From NCBI GenBank assembly GCA_002176905.1, contig MSYE01000193.1, positions 26,448-90,447 on the forward strand: 64,000 bases of DNA. The letters run 5' to 3'. A program made the translations under genes and the position numbers. Every line of letters starts with the position of its first letter. Within the stretch, counting starts at the first letter, position 1. Shown here piece after piece: positions 54,481-63,867 of the stretch. The notes beneath the pieces were generated by a model, which saw nothing but the letters and a program-made list of their open reading frames with translations, was not told where the DNA came from and made no database searches. The DNA is from a bacterium F11 (GTDB lineage: Bacteria > Elusimicrobiota > Elusimicrobia > F11).

Positions 54481-54504
54481 TTCCGTAAATTAGATAATCT
54501 ATAA
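54481..54504. promoter_or_regulatory. LysR-type operator in the nhaR / DUF1232 divergent region
   Basis: Perfect palindrome TAGATAATCTA at 54491-54501, within a 24-bp block also found at 47765-47788. Its position just before the nhaR start fits the autoregulatory site typical of LysR-type regulators. Confidence 0.65.
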
Positions 54505-54524
54505 TGGGGTTATTCATCAAACTT

Positions 54525-55430
54525 ATGATCCCATTCAACTACCACCATCTTTATTATTTTTACGTGATCGCCAAGTCAGGCAGCATTGTCAAAGCGTGCG
54601 AGACGCTCCTTTTATCTCAACCAGCGGTCAGCACACAGCTTAAGCAATTGGAACAATCATTGGGGTCGCCTCTGTTCGAACGGAAGAAGCAGCGCTTGCA
54701 CCTGACCGAACAGGGCCGGTTTGTCCTTGATTATGCGGAGAGCATCTTTGAGATGGGACAGGAGCTTAAGGACAATCTAAAGGATCACCCCAAGACGGCA
54801 AGGCCGACGATCCGAATAGGAATCCTCAGCGGAACCCCCCGCGCCTTCGGGCACGCCCTGGTGGAATGCGTGTTAGACCGGTTCCCATCCGCGTATGTCA
54901 ACGTGCGGGAAGACCCATTAGAAACACTTCTTAAAGAATTAAAGGACCAACATCTCGATGTTCTATTAACATCCATCAGTATCCACACCCATGAACAAGG
55001 CCTGTTTCTTAGCCACTTGATCGGCAAGGTTCCCATTGTCTTTGCGGCCGCTCCGTCCATTGTGCGTCAACACAGAGAAGTTTCGCCAAAATTGAGTGGC
55101 GTCCCATTTATTCTCCCCTCATGGCCCAGCCACATACACAACCAAATCCTGGACTTCTTGGCAGAGCGGAAGATTGAGCCCAATGTGGTAGTAGAAGCGG
55201 AGGACGCAGAACTGGTACGCCACTTAGCCATAACAGGCCGCGGTATCGCTCCGCTAAACGCCTACACGGTGTCCGTTAATCAACCGCGGAACTCGCTCTC
55301 CGTCTTAAAATCAAAAAAGCCCCTCCGCCTTTATGACTCTGTTTTTCTTGTCGCCAGAGAGCGCAAATGGCCCAACCCCTTGGTCGAATACCTGATAAAA
55401 TCGTTCCGGCTTCCGACAAAAGCCACATAA
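54525..55430 (+). CDS. nhaR: NhaR-like LysR-family transcriptional regulator
   Basis: 301 residues. N-terminal winged helix-turn-helix: MIPFNYHHLYYFYVIAKSGSIVKACETLLLSQPAVSTQLKQLEQSLGS, the NhaR version of LysR. The C-terminal effector domain follows (RIGILSGTPRAFGHALVECVL). NhaR regulators respond to sodium or envelope conditions in known bacteria. The ATG at 54525 fits the family N-terminus; an upstream ATG at 54504 gives seven more residues. A palindromic site lies just upstream. Confidence 0.9.
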   Translation: MIPFNYHHLYYFYVIAKSGSIVKACETLLLSQPAVSTQLKQLEQSLGSPLFERKKQRLHLTEQGRFVLDYAESIFEMGQELKDNLKDHPKTARPTIRIGILSGTPRAFGHALVECVLDRFPSAYVNVREDPLETLLKELKDQHLDVLLTSISIHTHEQGLFLSHLIGKVPIVFAAAPSIVRQHREVSPKLSGVPFILPSWPSHIHNQILDFLAERKIEPNVVVEAEDAELVRHLAITGRGIAPLNAYTVSVNQPRNSLSVLKSKKPLRLYDSVFLVARERKWPNPLVEYLIKSFRLPTKAT

Positions 55431-55605
55431 ACCAGCGCTCCTCAACCAATCGTCAACTCTTTGTTTTTCACCAATTCACCAAGCTTTTCCTTAAGGTTTA
55501 AAATAATCCCCTTTGTGCCTGTCCATCTGTTTCCGCAATTCTTGCCATTAGTCTTATTAAATGGCCTAACAACCTCCACCAAAATCGTGATCACAGGAGT
55601 GCGAG

Positions 55606-56193
55606 ATGAATAACGAGATGCCCCCAAAGGAGAGGATGGAACGAATTCTTGAATTAATGTCGCAGGCCGCACTGAGATTGGCTGAAAAAGGTGGCCCCAA
55701 TAATAACGCCGAAGAGGAAAAACCGTTCAGATGGAAGGTGATTCAAGTTAAGAAAAAATCCGACGGCCTTGAATTTAAGATTCAATTGGACGCACCTGAG
55801 AAAAATCTGACTCAAACTCAATCCAAGCCCCCAAGAATCCAATTATTTTTGAAACAGGCCCATGAACTTCACCGTCGCCTAGAGGAAAATCCGCGACTAA
55901 AAAAATCAGCTTTGGCTAAGGAAATCGGAATTAGCCGGTTTGAATTGAGGCACAACCTGAAATTGCTTAACCTGTCTCCCGAAATTCAGAAATTCCTTCT
56001 GGCATTGCCTCCGAGCAGAAAGAAATATCCAATCACAAAGAAAAAGCTTCGAAAAATCTCAACAATAATTGATCACCAGAAACAAAGAGACGAGTTCTGC
56101 CTTCTGCTTTCAAGCATTTATGGTGGGATCTGGAGATATGAAGTTGGTGCGGACATTAAAACAACTGGTCAACAAAAAATGCTGCCAACTTAA
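55606..56193 (+). CDS. ParB-like helix-turn-helix protein
   Basis: 195 residues. Acidic/basic N-terminal part, then LFLKQAHELHRRLEENPRLKKSALAKEIGISRFELRHNLKLLNLSPEIQKFLLALP, which resembles the HTH region of KorB/ParB-type proteins often found next to serine recombinases. No recombinase is nearby in this window, so it may be an orphan left after loss of a mobile element. The ATG follows an AGGAG site. DNA-binding role inferred. Confidence 0.75.
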   Translation: MNNEMPPKERMERILELMSQAALRLAEKGGPNNNAEEEKPFRWKVIQVKKKSDGLEFKIQLDAPEKNLTQTQSKPPRIQLFLKQAHELHRRLEENPRLKKSALAKEIGISRFELRHNLKLLNLSPEIQKFLLALPPSRKKYPITKKKLRKISTIIDHQKQRDEFCLLLSSIYGGIWRYEVGADIKTTGQQKMLPT

Positions 56194-56373
56194 CTATTGA
56201 ACGCCAAAAGATTCAAGTCCTGCCACGACGTGTTGACCAGACGGTATTCAAAATACCTGAAAACCATTGATAATCAAGAAGGCGGTTCGAATTTTAGAAT
56301 GGGGTGACCGACTGGACGACGTTAGAACCTATTTGATGGACCAGATTGCCTAATTATCTTGGCGAAACACTCA

Positions 56374-56862
56374 TTAAGACAGAGGGACCGTCTTGCAATC
56401 TTCAAACGTTATATTGCAGGGCAATCGAAATTTTAGCTTTGCGTTCATAATTCCGCCGACTTTCATTCCTTCGATCACTGTTGTTCTTGGAGATTCCACC
56501 GCCATTCGGACGGTTTCAGTAGCAGAATCACAGCCCAAGACGATAGCGGCATCATAATTCTTCATTTCTTTTTTCAATTTTTCCCTTTTGCCGGATGTCC
56601 ACATACACATAAACCATTCATGATAAAAACGAGGTTTGAAAACTTTTGCTTTGACCCCCTTCTCCTTCAATCGCAATTGAAGGTCCTTGATGTATTTTTC
56701 AAAAGGAGGTGATTTGAAGATACTCTTAAAAAACTGCATGAAAGGCTTTTGTTCTCTTACAGCAACCGTCGCTCCCGGACACATCGTACAAGGAACAATC
56801 AGGGCAGAATTTAATCCTTGTACTTGAGAAACCACATCCAAATCTTCAAAGTGAATTGGCAT
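56374..56862 (-). CDS. Conserved-looking unknown protein with a Cys-x-x-Cys
   Basis: 162 residues. LNSALIVPCTMCPGATVAV has a Cys26-x-x-Cys29 pair, more cysteines occur later (FMCMW, LGCDSATETV, LPCNI, EDCKTV), suggesting a metal or redox site. Charged middle part (LKEKGVKAKVFKPRFYHEWF). AGGAGG precedes the ATG. I do not recognise the family; a cysteine-based metal or radical-related role is possible but unproven. Confidence 0.7.
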   Translation of the reverse strand: MPIHFEDLDVVSQVQGLNSALIVPCTMCPGATVAVREQKPFMQFFKSIFKSPPFEKYIKDLQLRLKEKGVKAKVFKPRFYHEWFMCMWTSGKREKLKKEMKNYDAAIVLGCDSATETVRMAVESPRTTVIEGMKVGGIMNAKLKFRLPCNITFEDCKTVPLS

Positions 56863-57062
56863 TTGCCTGTCCTCCTATTTTCGTTGTACGTGAGATTTTA
56901 TTCCAAAAAGTTGACCAGTGAAAGGTTCCAACCATCCAATCAGGGGTATTTGAAAAGGATTGATTCTGTATACGGGGTGGATGATCCAACGGTATTCAAA
57001 ACCGGATCAGGCCAAATAAGTGATTTAATTGAGTCTTTTGGCGATTTTGGGGCCATTTTTCC

Positions 57063-60000
57063 TTATTTAGCAGGATTAGGCGGTCGATTGGGATCACGCA
57101 TGGAAACCGTAAATGTATAAAGCGTAGGTATTAAGATGAGCGTGATAGAAGTGGCGAACATAAGGCCCCAGCTCATCGCCAGCACCATGGGGACCAGAAA
57201 GGGCTCAGTCCCCCCCCATCCATAGACAGTGGGAAGAAGGCCCAGAACGGTTGTGATAGTGGTCAGAAGAACAGGCCTCAAGCGAACCTGTGCCCCTTCC
57301 ACAATATCAGCTAGTGACATGCGCCCGCCATGCTTATCCTTTTTCTGGTTTAAGTAAGTGACCATGACAAGGGAGTCGTTGACAACCACGCCCATCATCC
57401 CGAGGCTCCCTATCATCCCGAGGAAACTCATGGGAAGATTATGTAAATAAAAGGCGACAATGATGCCCACAAAACCGAAGGGAATGGCGATCATGATTAA
57501 AAAGGGCTGCGAATAAGAATTCATGAGTAAAATCAAAATGAAATAAATGGCCAGGAGAGCGCAGAGAAAGGCGATCTGAAAATTCTTCATGCTCTCCGCC
57601 GTCTCTTCTTCCTGACCGCCAAAGACCATGGATAGGTTGGGGATGGTGGCAATCTCATCTGCAAAGGCCTCCCGGACCGCCTCATTCGCTTCTTTGGATG
57701 TAAGTACGGCCCTCTCCACGTCCGCGGTAATTTTAATCGATCGACGACCGTTAAAGTGCTCGATGCTTTCAACAGACCGGGATTCCTCAAACCTCGCCAG
57801 CGTCTCGATGGGGACCAGGTGGCCCGTGTTGTTCCGGACCTTTAAATCCTCAAGAAACCCAAGCTTCCGCTTCTGATCTGGAGAAAGGCTCACCCGAAAA
57901 TCGATCTCCTCTCCATCGCGCCGGATGGATGTGGCCACCTTGCCGTCATAGGCCACGCGAATGGTGTTGGCCAAGTCCAGCGCAGTTAACCCGGCTGCGG
58001 CCATCTGTGGGTGATCTAAGATCAGGTCGATTTCTTTTTTGCCGATCCGGTTGGAAGATTCAAGATTCTCCACCCCCTTCAGCTTCCCTAAAAATCCAAT
58101 AATTTTCTTCTCATATTTTTTGCACAATTCAATTTCATCTGAAACCAGCCGTATGGTGATGGGCGCACCGACCGGAGGCCCATCCTGCATCTCCCGGATA
58201 TTCAGCATTTCAAAATCGCTAACATCCTTCATCTTCTCTTTTAAGTCATCGATGATCTGTTCGCTTCGGACATCCCTTCGCCCGGAGGGGTGTAGAAAAA
58301 CAGTAATGAGGGCCCAATTTTCATGCAAAGATGGATCAGCCGCGGCCTCCTCCGTTCGGTGATCCCCAACATTGGTCTTATACCCGATCATAAGGTTCTC
58401 TGGGATGTCGGCCACGTGCTTCTCGACTTTCTTGACAGCCTTCAAGGTCTGGCCCAGTGATGTTCCTGTTTTGGTTTCCATGACAATGTAGAAAAGGTCA
58501 AAATCTTCTGTCGGAAAGAGTTCAAACCGTGTTTGCGATCCCACTAGGCCCGCAATAAGAAAACTAATCAGCACAAAAAACCCGATGGTTTTTTTCCGGT
58601 TCCGTAACAAGCGGGTTAACATTCTCCCATACCAGCGGCGGATGGCGTTCATGTACTGATCTCTTTTTACTGAAAAAAACTTCCTTCTTTTTATCGACAA
58701 ATGCGAAGGGAGAAGCGTGATAGATTCTAAGAAGCTCGCCCCAAGTGTCAGGATCACAACAATAGGGATGGTCTGTATAAACTTACCGAGAATCCCGGTC
58801 ATAAAAAACATGGGAATAAAGCAGAGCATAGAAGTGGCAATGGTCGCCATAACAGGACGAAGAACTTCTTGGGTGCCGAAAACAGCCGCCTCTTTATAAT
58901 CCATTCCCTTTTCCTGATGGCGTGTGATGTTTTCGGCAATCACGATGGCGTCATCAACCAACATTCCCAGAACGAGGATAATTGTGATAAGGGAGATCTG
59001 ATTGGTGGTGACATCGAAAACTGGAAAGAATATGTAGGCGAGCAGAATCGATAGCGGGATCCCGATTGCCACCCAAAGGGCCGTATAGAGGTTCAAGAAA
59101 ATAAAGAGTGAGAGACAGACGAGAAAGAATCCGATAACCGCATTATTGGAGACGATATTCAATAGGGATTTGGTGTAGTAGGTGTAATCGACGACTTTGA
59201 TGATCTCTATCCCTTGATCTTTATACAGATGTTCGTATTTACTTAAAATACCGTCGATTTCCCGGCTTAGATCAATGACATCCGTCGTTCCGCGGCGTTT
59301 AACCACCAGGTTGATACTGTTCCGACCGTTGGTGCGGCTAATAATATCCCTATTCTTAAAGCCATCCTCCACAACCGCAATGTCGCTGACCCGTACGTGT
59401 TTCCCGGAAAAATTACTCCGAATAATAACCTCGCCAACGTCCGTCAATTCCTCAAATTCAGAAAGGGTAACGATCTTCTTTTCATCCACAAACGACTCCA
59501 GCGTTCCGCCGGTAGCTTTTACATTCCGGGCCTCTACCGCTTTTAAAATCTCAGGAAAAGACACGTAATATTTATCCATCTTCTCCAGGTCCGCTAGGAT
59601 TTTAACCTCTCTTTTCCGGTAGCCGATTTTATCTATGGCACCAACTTTTCCGACCGATTTAATTTCCTCTTCCAACCCCTTGGCTATCTTTCGGAGCTCC
59701 CATTCCTGGCTCTCATCCCCAACAATGGCCACCTCCAAAATGGGAAAATCAGTTGATTTCATCTCATTAACTGCCGGCCAGTCTTCCACTGCATCCGGCA
59801 GATTTTTCACCCGGTCAACGGCGTTTCGAATATCCTCTTTCACCTGCCCCGTATCTTCCGAGTCAGAATCCACCACTACAAAAATCATGGACATCCCCTC
59901 AATCGAAAATGAGGTCATCTCATCAATACCGTCAATTTTCTCAAGCTCATCCTCAAGGGGATCCGTTACATTAATTTCCACATCTTCTGGTGAAGCGCCG

Positions 60001-60155
60001 GGATAGAAGGTAGAGATAGTTAAAATATCGAAGTCAACGTTGGGGGCATCCTGTCGGGGAAGCCTGGTAATGGATAAAACACCCACCACCAGGATAAAAA
60101 CGAGCAGCAGGTTGGTCATTTTTTTGTTTTCAACAAAATAACGGGTTATATTCAT
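57063..60155 (-). CDS. RND-type efflux permease (HAE1/AcrB family)
   Basis: 1030 residues with the double six-helix layout of RND pumps: N-terminal helix, large periplasmic loop, TM2-6 with LVDDAIVIAENI (the proton-relay Asp pair), a second periplasmic loop and TM7-12 (FLGMIGSLGMMGVVVNDSLVMVTYL). No membrane-fusion partner or outer-membrane channel is adjacent, so it must pair with proteins encoded elsewhere or act alone. The AAGGAA site before the ATG is weak but plausible. Confidence 0.94.
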   Translation of the reverse strand: MNITRYFVENKKMTNLLLVFILVVGVLSITRLPRQDAPNVDFDILTISTFYPGASPEDVEINVTDPLEDELEKIDGIDEMTSFSIEGMSMIFVVVDSDSEDTGQVKEDIRNAVDRVKNLPDAVEDWPAVNEMKSTDFPILEVAIVGDESQEWELRKIAKGLEEEIKSVGKVGAIDKIGYRKREVKILADLEKMDKYYVSFPEILKAVEARNVKATGGTLESFVDEKKIVTLSEFEELTDVGEVIIRSNFSGKHVRVSDIAVVEDGFKNRDIISRTNGRNSINLVVKRRGTTDVIDLSREIDGILSKYEHLYKDQGIEIIKVVDYTYYTKSLLNIVSNNAVIGFFLVCLSLFIFLNLYTALWVAIGIPLSILLAYIFFPVFDVTTNQISLITIILVLGMLVDDAIVIAENITRHQEKGMDYKEAAVFGTQEVLRPVMATIATSMLCFIPMFFMTGILGKFIQTIPIVVILTLGASFLESITLLPSHLSIKRRKFFSVKRDQYMNAIRRWYGRMLTRLLRNRKKTIGFFVLISFLIAGLVGSQTRFELFPTEDFDLFYIVMETKTGTSLGQTLKAVKKVEKHVADIPENLMIGYKTNVGDHRTEEAAADPSLHENWALITVFLHPSGRRDVRSEQIIDDLKEKMKDVSDFEMLNIREMQDGPPVGAPITIRLVSDEIELCKKYEKKIIGFLGKLKGVENLESSNRIGKKEIDLILDHPQMAAAGLTALDLANTIRVAYDGKVATSIRRDGEEIDFRVSLSPDQKRKLGFLEDLKVRNNTGHLVPIETLARFEESRSVESIEHFNGRRSIKITADVERAVLTSKEANEAVREAFADEIATIPNLSMVFGGQEEETAESMKNFQIAFLCALLAIYFILILLMNSYSQPFLIMIAIPFGFVGIIVAFYLHNLPMSFLGMIGSLGMMGVVVNDSLVMVTYLNQKKDKHGGRMSLADIVEGAQVRLRPVLLTTITTVLGLLPTVYGWGGTEPFLVPMVLAMSWGLMFATSITLILIPTLYTFTVSMRDPNRPPNPAK

Positions 60156-60292
60156 AACTTATTCCTTATGGCATTTATCCTAACAAATGGCATGTATCGA
60201 AAAAAGTTGCGGATTATGGATTATAAGATATGGGGAACTGTTAGGTCGACGTCAGAACCTACTTGATTGGGAACGCAGCTTGAGTTTAGGAA

Positions 60293-60736
60293 TCAGGATG
60301 CCAGGAGCCTGAAGAAGCAATAGGCGGTCTCAGTCAAACCAAAGACTGGCCAAATCCCCCAAACAAATATCCAATAAAATACCGTATTTTTTTGGATTTC
60401 CATCATTCTGTTCCAAATAAAGAAGGGGATAGCCGAATACCAAAAAGGAACCGATCCAATAAGGGCCAACAAGAATCCCCATTTCTGTCCATACAACATT
60501 CCGACACTGCCAATAATCTGGATAGGTCCCCAAAAGAAGCTGTCTGCCCATGCGTATCCTTGATTAAATGCAAAATAGGCCTTGGGATCGGTGGTGCTTG
60601 GATCACCGCCGTAGACATTTTTAATGGTCCACTCTCCCCGAGGTTTAATGACAGCAACAAGTTGCATTGCCATTAAAAAGGTGGTCAGCAATAACCCCAC
60701 AAGGGCCACTATCCACGTCATAATTGTTATTTCCAT
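60293..60736 (-). CDS. Four-helix membrane protein of unknown function
   Basis: 147 residues, about four hydrophobic helices (MTWIVALVGLLLTTFLMAM, WGPIQIIGSVGMLYG, WGFLLALIGSVPFWYSAIPF, FYWIFVWGIWPVFGLTETAYC). No recognised domain. It is followed upstream on the same strand by another small membrane protein and a methyltransferase-like gene, so it probably belongs to their operon. GAGG lies upstream of the ATG. Confidence 0.65.
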   Translation of the reverse strand: MEITIMTWIVALVGLLLTTFLMAMQLVAVIKPRGEWTIKNVYGGDPSTTDPKAYFAFNQGYAWADSFFWGPIQIIGSVGMLYGQKWGFLLALIGSVPFWYSAIPFFIWNRMMEIQKNTVFYWIFVWGIWPVFGLTETAYCFFRLLAS

Positions 60737-60792
60737 ATTTAACCTCGAATAATCTTACTTCAAACCTTTGATTTGATGGATTCCTAGAGGAA

Positions 60793-61227
60793 TTAGAGAC
60801 TTACGCACTGAACAGCTAATGCAATCATGATCAGTGCTATGAAGGTCCATAATATTCCGAAAATGTAAGCGGTTATCTCTCCGTTACGAGTTCCAATTTT
60901 TAAACCGCGTTTCTTTAATACAATTCTTGTAATGATAAATTGACCAGGAAAATAAAGATAAACACCACCGCCTACTAAAGCAAAAACTGGCCACCATTTA
61001 TTTTCAATAATCATTAGAAATCCAGCCAATGGCAGGATCCATGCAAGGACGACATCCATAATTCCCTGGCTGTAACGCTCAAAAACAAGCATGGTTGAAT
61101 CCATTTCCTTTTCGGTTTCTGATAGACCAAGTTTGGTAGCGAGTCCGTTGTTAAAAACCGCTAGTGTTTGTCCAATCCAGCATATTAATCCTAAAACTAT
61201 CGCAGCAATTCCAACAATTGTGGTCAT
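60793..61227 (-). CDS. Membrane protein of unknown function
   Basis: 144 residues from the ATG at 61227 (ribosome site AAAGGA). Helices: TTIVGIAAIVLGLICWIG, IMDVVLAWILPLAGFLMII, WWPVFALVGGGVYLYFPGQF, ITAYIFGILWTFIALIMIALAV. No motif known to me. A longer frame to 61284 would overlap the upstream gene. Sits between two other membrane-protein genes on the same strand, likely one operon. Confidence 0.65.
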   Translation of the reverse strand: MTTIVGIAAIVLGLICWIGQTLAVFNNGLATKLGLSETEKEMDSTMLVFERYSQGIMDVVLAWILPLAGFLMIIENKWWPVFALVGGGVYLYFPGQFIITRIVLKKRGLKIGTRNGEITAYIFGILWTFIALIMIALAVQCVSL

Positions 61228-61241
61228 TTCAATATCCTTTA

Positions 61242-61883
61242 TTAATAGACGAATGGGATAAAGGCCTTCGTCCTTTGAGACCAAGAGTCAAACTGATCCC
61301 CGTATTTGGCTCTTAGGTGTTTGGTGAGCGGAGGAATGAAGTAAAAAATGAAACCCATACCAAGTATCAAGGGGACCAGAAGAGCCCAAAAGCTGGCGCC
61401 GACCACCGCCCACGCTCCCACCCAAAGAAAGTCACCAAAATAATTGATATGCCGGGCGTATTTGAATAGTCCTTCTGTATAGAGTTTGCCACGGTTTTCA
61501 GGCCTTTGTTTAAATTTCCTTCGTTGATATTCGGAAAAGGTATTCAGATAACCACCAAGCAAGAACACGCCAATGGCCAAAACATCTATAACCCCGAGAG
61601 ATCTCAACGAGTTACACCCAAGAAACGCAAAACCAACCTGATAAACGAAGAGGGCAAAGGTGACCCCCCCAAATTCAGACCAGTCAAATCTCCTCTCAAG
61701 AAGACCGAAGAAGGTTAAATAAATCCTAAAAAAAGTTATCAAACCAAAAGAGAAGAGAACGACCCGCCTTGCCAAATCACCAGTCCCTTGAAAAAGAATC
61801 CAACCTGCGATGACGAAAAAAACACCATGCAATATGTTACATGATGTTCGTGGGATAACTGATTTTTCCTGCTCTCCATGCAT
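61242..61883 (-). CDS. ICMT/DUF1295-type membrane reductase-methyltransferase
   Basis: 213 residues with a helical membrane layout; the C-terminal part (RPENRGKLYTEGLFKYARHINYFGDFLWVGAWAVV ... KYGDQFDSWSQRTKAFIPF) carries the conserved H-x-N-Y-F and the C-terminal basic tail of the isoprenylcysteine methyltransferase / steroid-reductase-like DUF1295 group. The start at 61883 has GAGG upstream; a TTG at 61901 is less likely. It is coupled closely to the glycosyltransferase upstream and may modify the same lipid. Confidence 0.8.
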   Translation of the reverse strand: MHGEQEKSVIPRTSCNILHGVFFVIAGWILFQGTGDLARRVVLFSFGLITFFRIYLTFFGLLERRFDWSEFGGVTFALFVYQVGFAFLGCNSLRSLGVIDVLAIGVFLLGGYLNTFSEYQRRKFKQRPENRGKLYTEGLFKYARHINYFGDFLWVGAWAVVGASFWALLVPLILGMGFIFYFIPPLTKHLRAKYGDQFDSWSQRTKAFIPFVY

Positions 61884-61901
61884 TTTCAATGCCTCAGGCA
61901 A

Positions 61902-63197
61902 TTAATTTAAAGCCTTCGATCTCCCTTGTATAAATTTAATGATCTCTTCTGCTGCCTTGGAAGGACCATCAATTTGGTCTTGGAGTTTTTTCAGTCGCAT
62001 CATATTTTCTTTATAGCTTTTGTTCGTTATCAATTTTTTAATCGAATTTTCAATTTCGCCTTGGGCTAAGGATTGTTTAGGCAACAATATCCCTGCCCCT
62101 TGGCGACGGACGAGGCTGACATTCCCGACCTGCTCCGCGTGCATAGGGACACCAATCAATGGCGTCCCTGAGTGGATCGCCGTCTGGACCGTTCCAGCTC
62201 CCCCATGAGTAATGGCGATATCCGCCATGGGATTAACAAGATGAGTGGGAACATGGGGAAGAACCAATACGCGGTCGGAAACGTTTTTTAAATCACTCTG
62301 AAGAATTGTCGTTGTAACAACAACGGCTTGTAAATCAAGTCGCCCAACTATATCGATAATGGAGCCAAGGACTTTGGGAGAACCGGACACTCCCATGCCA
62401 CAAAAAAGCTTTGTCCGCTTCGTATCAAAGTGTTTCTTAACATTTTCAGGAATGCCCCCAGGAAGCTTGGCAAAACATGGCCCTCCATATCGATAAAGAG
62501 GAGGTTTATTGAAATACGCAGGATGACGGGGCGTGTAATTTAGTAGCTCTTCATGGGTAATTTTTAAGATTTCGGGTGTGTCCATCACGAGCGTCAGATC
62601 GCCGGCCATAAAATCCAATGTTGTCTTATAGTTCGGTAAACCCAATTCCGTTGCAAGTTGATTAAAAGGTTTTAACCATACTTTCATTCGTGGGATAAAC
62701 CAATTTATAAACCAATCCATCGGTAAATGGCGAAGAAGGCCAATAAAGGATGGAACAAACTCACCCATTTTCCGATCAAAGAAGGGGGCTGTAAAAGGTC
62801 CGGGTTGTTGAACAATAATCGGGATTCCAACAAGTTGAGTAGAGAGGTAGGAAGGCAAATTCCACCCGATAAGAACAGCATCTGCTTTGGTTTCTTTCAG
62901 GGCCTCCGCTTCCCGCGGAACATAATCTTTCAATTCCTCGTAAGTGAAAAAGCTGTCACGAAAAGGATTCCCAACTTCAGCCCGGTTGAATTTCATGTAG
63001 GTGTTTGCTCGCTCCGGACTCATAGTGGGCTGAATAGTTACAACATTAAAGCCCTCACTTTCCGCAACCCAATGATAGGGCCCTCCGTGACTAAAAAATA
63101 TAACCTCCTGCCCCATATCGCGAAGCTTTTTCCCAATCTCAACCAATCGAGAAACTTCAGAAAGGTAATAGCCGTGCGGAAAGCAAACGATCTTCAA
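61902..63197 (-). CDS. UGT-like (GT1) glycosyltransferase
   Basis: 431 residues. A TTG at 63197 preceded by GGAGG 7 nt upstream is preferred to the TTG at 63212. N-terminal nucleotide-free Rossmann half (KIVCFPHGYYLSEVSRLVEIGKKL), and C-terminal donor-binding half with VLPHVPTHLVNPMADIAITHGGAGTVQTAIHSGTPLIGVPMHAEQVGN, the GT1/UGT signature for macrolide-, sterol- or lipid-glycosylating enzymes. It precedes the ICMT-like gene by about 18 bp, suggesting glycosylation followed or preceded by membrane lipid modification. Confidence 0.88.
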   Translation of the reverse strand: MKIVCFPHGYYLSEVSRLVEIGKKLRDMGQEVIFFSHGGPYHWVAESEGFNVVTIQPTMSPERANTYMKFNRAEVGNPFRDSFFTYEELKDYVPREAEALKETKADAVLIGWNLPSYLSTQLVGIPIIVQQPGPFTAPFFDRKMGEFVPSFIGLLRHLPMDWFINWFIPRMKVWLKPFNQLATELGLPNYKTTLDFMAGDLTLVMDTPEILKITHEELLNYTPRHPAYFNKPPLYRYGGPCFAKLPGGIPENVKKHFDTKRTKLFCGMGVSGSPKVLGSIIDIVGRLDLQAVVVTTTILQSDLKNVSDRVLVLPHVPTHLVNPMADIAITHGGAGTVQTAIHSGTPLIGVPMHAEQVGNVSLVRRQGAGILLPKQSLAQGEIENSIKKLITNKSYKENMMRLKKLQDQIDGPSKAAEEIIKFIQGRSKALN

Positions 63198-63244
63198 TCT
63201 GGTTTCCTCCAAATTAAATTTCTTACGGGTATAATTTTACAAAA

Positions 63245-63403
63245 AAGGGGTCAAGTCTTGACCGGTGACAGGTCGAAGGATCTGTGGGACAAAAAAGAAC
63301 CCAGAGTCCCTCACCCCCGTCGGGTAAAAAGAAACCGGGCTTGTTTTTGGTTAACCTATATTGGTAAAGGGATGAACCGCGCACTTGTCAAGCTTGACCC
63401 CTT
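63245..63403 (+). mobile_element. MITE/REP element, copy 3
   Basis: Begins AAGGGGTCAAGTCTTGAC and ends GTCAAGCTTGACCCCTT (one base shorter than the ideal repeat). The interior is as in copies 1 and 2. It lies between the GT1 gene start and the DUF4405-like gene, upstream of both. Confidence 0.85.
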
Positions 63404-63507
63404 GCTGACCTTGCTCCTCGATCGGGATTTCTGCTTAATTTCTTTCGTTTGATTTATCCAAAATCCTATCATTCTTTATCAGGAACGTGGACATAGGAGG
63501 GAATAAA

Positions 63508-63867
63508 ATGGAAAAGGACACTTCAAAACCGAAAATTCATGCTGCCACAACGTACAAGTTGTATGTCTTTTTCTGCATTTGTTTATCGTCGGGTCTCATT
63601 ATAATGCTCAAATTTCCGGAGATGCACTCACTTGGGCCTGAGATCGATCCGCTGTCTTTTAAAGTGTATGGTTTACCCGTTAAAGGATGGAAGATAATCC
63701 ACCTGATCTCCTCGTTGGTTGTTGTTTTTCTTACCGTATTACATATCTACTTCAACCGTGATTGGATAAAAAAAGTTGGGGAGAAGAAACTTAATCTAAA
63801 TGTAGTGATTGGACTTTTGTTGGGCATTGCTATCATATTGTTTGGGTTATTTGCTCCCTCGGGTTAA
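63508..63867 (+). CDS. DUF4405-like three-helix membrane protein
   Basis: 119 residues from an ATG with AGGAGG 7 nt upstream. Hydrophobic helices (YKLYVFFCICLSSGLIIML; IHLISSLVVVFLTVLHIYFN; VVIGLLLGIAIILFGLF) with a W-x-x-IHLISS and LHIYFNRDW pattern, like small DUF4405 membrane proteins. Function is unknown; some relatives bind heme through these histidines, but that is not shown here. Confidence 0.75.
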   Translation: MEKDTSKPKIHAATTYKLYVFFCICLSSGLIIMLKFPEMHSLGPEIDPLSFKVYGLPVKGWKIIHLISSLVVVFLTVLHIYFNRDWIKKVGEKKLNLNVVIGLLLGIAIILFGLFAPSG

